Shown here piece after piece: positions 18,094 through 24,268 of a stretch of 24,268 nt of DNA; the stretch's first letter is position 1; every line of letters begins with the position of its first letter. The notes under the pieces are model-generated. The model saw only the letters and a program-made list of their open reading frames with translations, was not told the DNA's origin and searched no databases. This DNA is from an uncultured Clostridia bacterium (GTDB lineage: Bacteria; Bacillota; Clostridia; TANB77; CAG-508): contig CARPYP010000004.1 in the NCBI GenBank assembly GCA_949045875.1, positions 52,196-76,463 on the forward strand, read 5' to 3'. The translations under genes were made by a program, and so were the position numbers.

Positions 18094-18612
18094 TGCACAT
18101 TGTTACAGTACAGATACCCCAAAAACAATATATAAATTTGTGTTTGTGAGGAGGATTATATGTTTTAAATTTATATAAAATTATAAATATACGTTGTAGG
18201 GGCACCGTTTGCGGGAATACCCGTGAGACATGACACCACTGTGCCCTTGAAATTACAGAAATTTAAATCTTTATGTTGATAACAAATATATTGCAATCCA
18301 TTGTAGGGGCGCACAGTGTGCGTCCGCCGAATTGTAGAAATTTTAAATTTATATTATTTATTTTAATATTAAATGTAATAGATATATAATAAAAATATTA
18401 TAATTTCTATTTTCAATTAGCAGACACAAGGCTTGCCCCTAAAATTAATTGAAACATATTAATGATTAATGTTTAATTTTCTATTATTTTACGGACGCAC
18501 ACTGTGCGCCCCTACACGTGTAATTATAATCTTGCATAATTTTTTAAACATATAATCCTCCCTACAAACACAAATTTATATTGAATTATTACCCCTGAAT
18601 TGTAACTGTGCA
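18094..18612. mobile_element. MITE-like element with long terminal inverted repeats and nested palindromes
   Basis: This stretch holds no gene. Its ends are imperfect inverted repeats of about 70-75 bp (18094-18168 and 18541-18612), both beginning TGCACA and sharing a nearly identical core with GGAGGATTATATGTTT. Inside lies a perfect inverted pair of 25 bp (18302-18326 and 18492-18516), each itself a hairpin around CGCACA/TGTGCG. There are other GC-rich islands at 18195-18246 and 18419-18440. The core reads like a ribosome-binding site plus ATG followed within two codons by a stop on the left side. No transposase frame and no clear target duplication is seen. It fits a non-autonomous element moved in trans, or a relic of one. 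Two partial relatives occur elsewhere in the window (4129, 8140). Confidence 0.7.
18302..18516. repeat. Perfect 25-bp inverted pair inside the MITE-like element
   Basis: The copy at 18302-18326 starts tgtaggggcgcac. Its exact reverse complement lies at 18492-18516. Each contains a 6-bp stem around one central base. The 'GTAGGGGC' start recurs at 18195, showing at least three related units. Confidence 0.85.
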
Positions 18613-18679
18613 TTATTTGGTTCTAATGTTTATTTTCAAATAATTGTCAAAATTCTCCGTCCCTTATGGCAAAACAAAA

Positions 18680-18705
18680 GACATTCTTAAAATTTTAAGA
18701 ATGTC
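18680..18705 (-). terminator. Rho-independent terminator of the cohesin-dockerin operon
   Basis: A perfect 26-nt palindrome (GACATTCTTAAAA and its complement) starts 14 nt beyond the dockerin gene stop codon. On the minus strand it is followed by TTTTGTTTTG. It closes the surface-protein operon before the MITE-like element. Confidence 0.8.
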
Positions 18706-18718
18706 CTTAAATTCTCTT

Positions 18719-20713
18719 TTATTTTACTTTAATATTAAATCTTGTTATTTCTTGTCCTGCATATGTTACTACTATATATCCATTTCCATTTATTACTTGT
18801 TCTTCTGCCCATTCTTCTAGTGCTATTCCTATATAGAATACATCTGTATTAGCATATGTTGTATCTTCCATATTTGGATTATGTATTAAGTGTATATTTT
18901 CATTATAGGCATTTATATGTATGGATTCCATTATATCGTTTGATGATCCTTCTAGGTTAAACATTACATTATCTATAAAACTTATATTTCCTGTGTCTTC
19001 TTTTAATTCATGTATATCTTTTACTTTTACCCTAGAGATTTTTTTACCAATCTCATCATCAAAAACACCATTTTCATCAATTTTATAAATAGGAACTAAA
19101 GTGTAAATATATCCATCTCTTTCTACAACTGCATTTTCTTCTTGTTCCTCTATACTGTCTTCTGATTGATATAATGTAATTGTCTCATTTTCTTCATTAC
19201 CTACTACTAGTTTTATTTCACTTACTTGAATTTGTATGTCTGATTTTACATACCCTTCTGTACCTTCTTGTCCAATTGAAATTGATAATATTAACTCTCC
19301 TGATTGTTGTGGTGTTATTGATACTTTCTTTATGATTGAATCACTATTTTTTGCTCTATTAATTACATATCCATCTTCATTTAGGAATTTTACATCTATC
19401 TTACTTTCTGATGACGCTGATACTAATACTTTTGACATGTCTACTCCTGTAATTTCTTTTTTATCTTCTGCTGTATATTCATGCCAAAAATGTATTCCAA
19501 CTTTTGATTCTGTTCCTTGTACAAAGTCTGTTGTGTCTAATGTTATTTTATTTATGCTTTTATCTTCCTTAATTACTATTTTAATGTCTGTTCCTGTTAC
19601 TTTTCCAACACTTGGTATAATTGTATAAGAATCGGAAACTTTACCTATAAATGATACTATTATTGCCCCATTTACTCCATTTCTTTTTCCAATTGTTGCT
19701 ATTTTATCATCATTTACGATTTTTCCATTGCTATCTTTTATTACAAGTTTTAAAGCATTTATATTTATATCTTCTTCATTTTCTCCTGATTTTAATGTGA
19801 ATTCTATAGGATTATAACAAATTCCTTCTGTGAAATTTGTACTTGAAATTATTGTTGTTATTTCTTTATTTAATACATTTACTAAAACTTCAAAGCTTGA
19901 TGTGAAATTTATTGTATCATTTACTCTATAAGATACTGTTACTGTTTGTCTTCCTGGTACATTTTTATTGTATCCACTAATCATGTATTTTTCCATGTCA
20001 ATTCTCTCTACTTTACCAGAAGTATATGTTATATTTATTTTTCCTCCTGCTAAATTTATTTCTTCTCCAACTGTATATATGTATTTTGTTGGATTTGTAA
20101 TTGTTATATTACTAATAGTATCTTCTGGTTCTACTGGATTTGAAGCTTCTGGTTCTTCTACAACAAGTCCTGTATTTAAGTTTCCTAAATAAAACAATAT
20201 TATTCTTTGTGCATCTATTAAATTAATATCATTATTGTCTTTATTGTTTACATTTGCTGCTATTGCATTTAATCCTGTTAATGCATTTGTATTTGGATTT
20301 AAGTAATGTAATATTATTCTTTGTACATCTATAAGGTTTATTTTTCCGTCTCCATTTACATCTCCATAAATTACTATATTATATTTATCAGTATTTTCGT
20401 TTACTGTAATTTGCGTTCCTGTCCCTACAGGCTCGTTTGATATACTTTTTATTGTAAGATTTGCTTTTGCAAATTTAGCTCTTATGTCTAATGTTTCTGC
20501 TTGATTTGCATTATCAAAAATAAATGGTAAAATCAAATTATTATCTTGCATAAAAACATTGTCTAGTGCATTTTCAGTACTATGATTATAGGCTTTTGCT
20601 TCTTGTATTTCAATATCTTTATTTATTTTATTTGTTGCTTGAAATAGTCCACTTATTCCTACTACAATTGTTGTTATTCCTATTAATGCTAAACCTTTAC
20701 TTGTTTTTTTCAT
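18719..20713 (-). CDS. Secreted dockerin-containing surface protein with Ig-like domain
   Basis: The 664-residue protein has a signal peptide or membrane anchor at residues 8-25. A small beta-rich segment ends 'VGTGTQITVNENTDKYNIVIY', typical of the stretch before dockerins. A type I-like dockerin follows at 117-177. Its first calcium loop is 'DVNGDGKINLID' (Asp118, Asn120, Asp122, Asp129). The second is more degenerate, 'NNKDNNDINLID' (Asn156 to Asp167). Both repeats end in near-identical 'INLID-(V/A)-QRII'. A Pro/Glu linker leads to a Big_3-like Ig domain (about 203-280) and further beta-rich segments without a recognised fold. Dockerins bind cohesins; the gene 26 nt upstream encodes one. 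An internal, N-terminally placed dockerin is unusual compared with C-terminal ones in cellulosomal enzymes, and no catalytic domain is visible. Confidence 0.88.
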   Translation of the reverse strand: MKKTSKGLALIGITTIVVGISGLFQATNKINKDIEIQEAKAYNHSTENALDNVFMQDNNLILPFIFDNANQAETLDIRAKFAKANLTIKSISNEPVGTGTQITVNENTDKYNIVIYGDVNGDGKINLIDVQRIILHYLNPNTNALTGLNAIAANVNNKDNNDINLIDAQRIILFYLGNLNTGLVVEEPEASNPVEPEDTISNITITNPTKYIYTVGEEINLAGGKINITYTSGKVERIDMEKYMISGYNKNVPGRQTVTVSYRVNDTINFTSSFEVLVNVLNKEITTIISSTNFTEGICYNPIEFTLKSGENEEDININALKLVIKDSNGKIVNDDKIATIGKRNGVNGAIIVSFIGKVSDSYTIIPSVGKVTGTDIKIVIKEDKSINKITLDTTDFVQGTESKVGIHFWHEYTAEDKKEITGVDMSKVLVSASSESKIDVKFLNEDGYVINRAKNSDSIIKKVSITPQQSGELILSISIGQEGTEGYVKSDIQIQVSEIKLVVGNEENETITLYQSEDSIEEQEENAVVERDGYIYTLVPIYKIDENGVFDDEIGKKISRVKVKDIHELKEDTGNISFIDNVMFNLEGSSNDIMESIHINAYNENIHLIHNPNMEDTTYANTDVFYIGIALEEWAEEQVINGNGYIVVTYAGQEITRFNIKVK

Positions 20714-20739
20714 CTTTAATACCTATTCCTTTCTCCTTA

Positions 20740-21615
20740 TTAATAATTTCTAATTCTATAAATAACTATACCAACTATTATTATAGCAGCAGCAATGATT
20801 AGAATTATTGCTAAAATAATATAATTTGGTTTATTTTGATTATCTCCATCTTGTACATTTTCAATTTCTTCGTTTTGTAGTATATTTGATTCATCTTCTG
20901 TCTGATTATAATTTCCTTCACTTGATGAGTTATCATTTATTGAATTATTAATTACATTTCCATCACTAATATTTGTATCTGTTATTTGGTTCGCATTTGT
21001 ATTTGTTTCTGTATTGGTATTTGTATTTGTATTTTTATTTGTACTAGAATTATTGCTTGTATTAGGCTTTTTATTTGTATTGGTATTAGTATTTGTTCCT
21101 GGATTTGGCGTTGGGTTAGGTGTTGGATTTGGGTTTGGATTAGGATTTTCTGGTTGTACTGGTACTTCTGGTTCTGATGGCTTTTTTATATTAGCAGTTA
21201 CATTTCCACTAATATTCGCCTGTAATTCATCTCCATTAGCATTTGATATTACTATATTAGATACCGTAAAGTTAGCTACTCCTTCTGCTATTGTTTTAAA
21301 TGTAACTGTCATACTAGTAATTGTTTTATTTTCAAAGTTTGCATCAATATAATCTAATTTTATTGCTCCTCCTTTATCACTTGCTTTCCAAGCATTGCTT
21401 CCTACATATTGTAATATATTTTTATTGTAATTTAAGTTTAAACTTGCTGTTCCTACTGGCTGTGAAAAAGATATTGTTATAGTTATTGTATTACCTATTT
21501 CTGGGGTTACATTATCTGCTCTTAAACTAACTGTTGCAGAAGCAGCACTAACATTTCCCATAAATATGATTATTATTAAGAACATAATTACTGAAATAAC
21601 TATTGATTTTTTCAT
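20740..21615 (-). CDS. Membrane-anchored cohesin-domain protein
   Basis: The 291-residue protein has a signal peptide (about 1-24, cleaved near 'VSAAS'). A cohesin-like beta domain (about 27-143) follows: 'SLRADNVTPEIGNTITITISF', 'GTASLNLNYNKNILQYVG', 'TITSMTVTFKTIAEGVANFTVSN'. A long Pro/Asn/Thr low-complexity linker (about 147-262, with NPNPNPTPNP and TNTN runs) crosses the wall. A C-terminal membrane helix (267-288) ends in basic residues. This layout displays one cohesin at the cell surface. Cohesin assignment rests on overall pattern and on the adjacent dockerin gene; specificity is inference. AAAGGAG lies about 7 nt before the ATG, and a strong promoter precedes it. Confidence 0.85.
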   Translation of the reverse strand: MKKSIVISVIMFLIIIIFMGNVSAASATVSLRADNVTPEIGNTITITISFSQPVGTASLNLNYNKNILQYVGSNAWKASDKGGAIKLDYIDANFENKTITSMTVTFKTIAEGVANFTVSNIVISNANGDELQANISGNVTANIKKPSEPEVPVQPENPNPNPNPTPNPTPNPGTNTNTNTNKKPNTSNNSSTNKNTNTNTNTETNTNANQITDTNISDGNVINNSINDNSSSEGNYNQTEDESNILQNEEIENVQDGDNQNKPNYIILAIILIIAAAIIIVGIVIYRIRNY

Positions 21616-21652
21616 TATTTTACTCCTTTTTATATATTTTTTTAACAGGTAT

Positions 21653-21681
21653 ATTATAACACTTTTTCCTATTTTTGTAAA
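21653..21681 (-). promoter_or_regulatory. Sigma-A promoter of the cohesin-dockerin operon
   Basis: TTTACA and TATAAT on the minus strand are separated by exactly 17 bases. Transcription would begin near 21646, about 30 nt before the cohesin start codon. This is the clearest promoter in the window. Confidence 0.8.
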
Positions 21682-21706
21682 CCTATTATGTCTCTTTTTT
21701 TACTAA

Positions 21707-21970
21707 TTATGGAGTTGCATGCATATTTGTTAAAGTATTTTCATCATTTTCATTTGGTGTAGATATAATGTTTGTTATGTTATCCTCATCTGGATTATCT
21801 TGTATTCCATGATTTATTGCTTCATCTTCATTATTTGATTCTGTATTATTTATATTTGTTTCATCTTTTTGTATTATTGATTTGTTTGTAAAGTAAAGGG
21901 TTACTCCTGTTATAGATAATATTAGCACTAATATTATTACTATCATTAAAATTATACTTTTATTTTTCAT
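21707..21970 (-). CDS. Small single-pass membrane protein with acidic tail
   Basis: The 87-residue product has one N-terminal membrane helix (about 5-27) and an outside tail rich in Asn, Asp, Glu and Thr. No family is recognised. AAGGAG lies 9 nt before the ATG. It sits between the large Ig-repeat gene and the cohesin operon, and its composition resembles the low-complexity linker of the cohesin protein, so a surface role is plausible but unproven. Confidence 0.65.
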   Translation of the reverse strand: MKNKSIILMIVIILVLILSITGVTLYFTNKSIIQKDETNINNTESNNEDEAINHGIQDNPDEDNITNIISTPNENDENTLTNMHATP

Positions 21971-22007
21971 TTTAATATTCTCCTTTTATTGTACTTTTGT
22001 ATCTTTT

Positions 22008-22042
22008 GAACAGGGCACGATAAAGCTTCGTGCCCTTTGTTC
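22008..22042. terminator. Strong stem-loop after the Ig-repeat gene
   Basis: Arms GGGCACGA / TCGTGCCC are extended by GAACA / TGTTC with a two-base bulge. It begins about 10 nt beyond the stop of the Ig-repeat gene. The minus-strand T-run is weak (TGTTC), so it may act as a processing or attenuating hairpin as well as a terminator. Confidence 0.6.
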
Positions 22043-22051
22043 TTATGATTA

Positions 22052-24268
22052 TTATCTCATTATTTTAAATTTAATTGGTGTTATTGACATTCCATGCTCG
22101 TCTTCTACACGTAATGTCCAAACTCTTGATACATCAATAGCTTCATTTTTAATATAATATTCGCCTTCTCCGTTTATTGTATAGTATTTACTACTATCTT
22201 CTTCTAACTGACTATTTGATTTATCTACTAATGTAATTACTGTTTTTTCATCTCCACTTGTTAGTGTTGCTCTATAAACATCTGATACATCTACAAATTT
22301 AATTGTTCTATGGTCTTTACTTACTACTACTTCTGGTGGTATTGTGTCTATTAAAAATCTTCTTTGAGTTGTTGCTATATTTTGACCTTCAACTCTAATT
22401 GTATATGCTCCATCTTTTAATAATTCTCCATTATATGCTTTTTCTTCTTCTTCATCTTTTTGTATATACATGTTTACATTTTCTTTATCACACATAATTG
22501 TTAGATAATCATTATATACTGGAATTTTACCATCTTGATTTTCTTCAATTTCTACTTTTAAATCATTGTCATCTAAGTAATAAATGTTTGGCGGATAGTC
22601 TAACACTATAAATTTAATAACCTTTTCTATTGCATTATTTCCAGATGAATCTTTTGCTGTATATTTTACTACATATTCTCCTACTTCTTCTCCTATAATT
22701 TCTACATTAGATGATTGACCATTAACTGTATATTCTAAATTTACACTTGTATCATAATTATCTGTTGCATTTGCTAAACTATTTAATTTAAAGCTTGCTT
22801 TTCCTTTTATGAATTTTACAGTAGTTTCATCGTTTTCATTTTTATTTACTTCTATGTCATCTGTTGCTTCAATTTCAAGTAGTGTAATTACTGGAGCTAT
22901 TTTATCAACTACTTTTACTGTTCTTGTTACAGGTTCTGCACCTTCTACACTATAAGTTATTGTATAAGTTCCTACTTTTGTTGTATCAACTATTCCTGTT
23001 GTTTTAACTTTAAGCTCACTTTCTGTACTGTCTATATTATAAACTGTAGCTCCTTCATCTACATATTCTGAATTAAGTTCTATTTCTACTTCTGATAATC
23101 CATTTAATACTATTACTATTTGCTCTGTTGGATTTTCTGATAGTACCACAATTTCAAATGATGTAGTAAATTCTTCTCCATGTGTAGCACTCGTTTCATC
23201 ATTATCTGTATATGTAACTGTTACTGTTTGTTTTCCTTGAACTGTAGGATTTAAGTTATATCCTGTTAATGTTACATCTGTAGTTATTTCTGTCTTTTCG
23301 TCTAGTTCTTCTTCTGATGCTTTTAATGCTATTATTTTCATACCTTCTGTATTTAATGTTGTTTCTTGTCCTGCTATATAAACTATTTTTGATGGTCTGT
23401 CTGCTATCTCAATTCCTTTCATATAGTCTTTTACTGTAACTTTGTAACTTGCATCTGTTTTTCCTTTGTATGATATTGTTACAAATTGTGAACCTAGTTT
23501 TTTAGAATTATAGTCACTGCTTACTTCTGCTTTATTCATATCTATAGTTTCTTGACTATTATTGTTATATGTTACTAAAATTTCTCCATCTGTTAAGTCT
23601 AATTCTTCTCCATATTTGTAATCTACTTTTGTTGGAAATTTAGTAATAGTAATTTTGCTTACTGCTTTTTCTGTTATTGGTATATTTACACCTTTTATTA
23701 TTGTACCTGTATAGTTTCCTTTTCCTTCTATTAATATTTTTGCTTTATAGTTTCCTATATTTACTGGCTCTTCATCTGTAAATTCTCCATCTGTGTTTGT
23801 AATTTCATCATGTTTAGCATATGTTATTGTTACATTATAGTCATTGTTTTTATCTAATGTTGTTCCATTTAATTTTACATTTTTTACTGTTGGTACTTTT
23901 GGTGTTCCATCATATACCAATTCTTCTTCTGTTAATAGATTTATTTCTACTTCTGCTCCTGCAATTGATGTTGTTGTTATTGTATATATTCCTGATTTTA
24001 TTGTTATTGTATAGTTTCCGTATTTTCCGTCTGTTCCTGTTATTGGATAGTCTCCTACTTGTGATGTTTCTGTTGCTGTTGTTTTTAGTGAAGCTATTAC
24101 TCCTATACTTTCTAAGGTGTCTTCTCCTACTAATGTATTATTTGTATAATCTTCTCCGTTTTCTGCGTCTCCTGATACTGCTAGTCTTGCTGTTAATTTT
24201 TCTAAGTTTTCTACTCCATATTCACTTGTTTTGTCTTCTGCTATTACTGTTATTGCTTTTTCTGTTAT
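22052..24268 (-). CDS. Large secreted Ig-like/MBG-repeat surface protein, N-terminus beyond the window
   Basis: The frame is open from 22052 to the right edge, about 738 residues, with the start outside. At the N-terminal side are MBG-like units ('EKAITVIAEDKTSEYGVENL', then 'VYDGTPKVPTVKNVKLNG' and 'GNYKAKILIEGKGNYTGT'). Two Big_3-like domains follow ('ITKFPTKVDYKYGEELDLTDG', 'DRPSKIVYIAGQETTLNTEG'). Next is a DUF5011/HYR-like domain ('EIELNSEYVDEGATVYN', 'GTYTITYSVEG'), another Ig-like domain beginning 'KIAPVITL', and a last beta-rich domain at the C-terminus. These are stalk or adhesin modules of Gram-positive surface proteins. No sortase motif or membrane anchor is present at the C-terminus, so attachment must come from the missing part or from binding. 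CGG trinucleotides at 22172, 24020, 24029 and 24158 are all out of frame. Confidence 0.85.
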   Translation of the reverse strand: MTEKAITVIAEDKTSEYGVENLEKLTARLAVSGDAENGEDYTNNTLVGEDTLESIGVIASLKTTATETSQVGDYPITGTDGKYGNYTITIKSGIYTITTTSIAGAEVEINLLTEEELVYDGTPKVPTVKNVKLNGTTLDKNNDYNVTITYAKHDEITNTDGEFTDEEPVNIGNYKAKILIEGKGNYTGTIIKGVNIPITEKAVSKITITKFPTKVDYKYGEELDLTDGEILVTYNNNSQETIDMNKAEVSSDYNSKKLGSQFVTISYKGKTDASYKVTVKDYMKGIEIADRPSKIVYIAGQETTLNTEGMKIIALKASEEELDEKTEITTDVTLTGYNLNPTVQGKQTVTVTYTDNDETSATHGEEFTTSFEIVVLSENPTEQIVIVLNGLSEVEIELNSEYVDEGATVYNIDSTESELKVKTTGIVDTTKVGTYTITYSVEGAEPVTRTVKVVDKIAPVITLLEIEATDDIEVNKNENDETTVKFIKGKASFKLNSLANATDNYDTSVNLEYTVNGQSSNVEIIGEEVGEYVVKYTAKDSSGNNAIEKVIKFIVLDYPPNIYYLDDNDLKVEIEENQDGKIPVYNDYLTIMCDKENVNMYIQKDEEEEKAYNGELLKDGAYTIRVEGQNIATTQRRFLIDTIPPEVVVSKDHRTIKFVDVSDVYRATLTSGDEKTVITLVDKSNSQLEEDSSKYYTINGEGEYYIKNEAIDVSRVWTLRVEDEHGMSITPIKFKIMR

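Noticed and set aside
18150..18170. A start of a transposase gene at the GGAGG-ATG in the MITE-like element
   Set aside because: The frame stops after two codons on the left copy, and no downstream frame in the element resembles a transposase.
20986..21352. Plus-strand frames with runs of Val, Phe, Gly and Cys-Ile
   Set aside because: They are the complement of the Asn/Thr/Pro linker of the cohesin protein and have no independent support.

Overview
The window is about 24 kb of very AT-rich DNA, with AGA, ATA and GGA codons dominant, A/T-rich sigma-A promoters and strong Shine-Dalgarno sites. Gene content (MrnC, RbgA, EpsC-type CysE without a long C-terminus, M18 aminopeptidase, DXS, WG-repeat, dockerin and cohesin proteins) fits an uncultured, probably gut-dwelling member of the Clostridia (Bacillota). 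The exact lineage is inference. All genes but one are read from the minus strand, so the order below follows transcription, right to left.

Region 24268-18680 is a cell-surface block. It holds a large Ig/MBG-repeat secreted protein that runs off the right edge, a small membrane peptide, and a two-gene operon with its own promoter and terminator. That operon encodes a membrane-anchored cohesin and a secreted dockerin protein. Region 18612-18094 has no gene; it is a MITE-like element with long imperfect terminal inverted repeats and nested palindromes. Region 18063-4329 is a long housekeeping run: ABC ATPase and permease, dxs, a ComEC-like metallo-beta-lactamase, a membrane protein, rbgA/ylqF, mrnC, a membrane metallopeptidase-like protein, queA, tgt, a WG-repeat protein and ychF. 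An 86-bp tandem repeat derived from the ychF 3' end then precedes an M18 aminopeptidase and cysE. Three hairpins separate cysE from the only plus-strand gene, a DUF1980/YcgQ-C-terminal-like protein. A TPR membrane protein runs off the left edge.

The most striking observation is translational. Four genes (DUF1980-like, metallopeptidase-like, rbgA, ComEC-like) are each split into two overlapping frames. In all four the break is an in-frame CGG followed by A. Reading CGGA as one four-base glycine unit, or shifting +1 at CGG, restores the full protein exactly at a family-conserved glycine, for example the P-loop glycine of RbgA and the GQGDS glycine of the ComEC-like protein. By my scan of all coding sequence here, these are the only four in-frame CGG codons; the 16 other coding-strand CGG trinucleotides lie out of frame. 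At least seven of those are CGGA tetramers, and none is linked to a frame break. CGA and CGT do encode Arg. This suggests that CGG is not an Arg codon in this organism and that in-frame CGGA is decoded as glycine with a +1 frame change.
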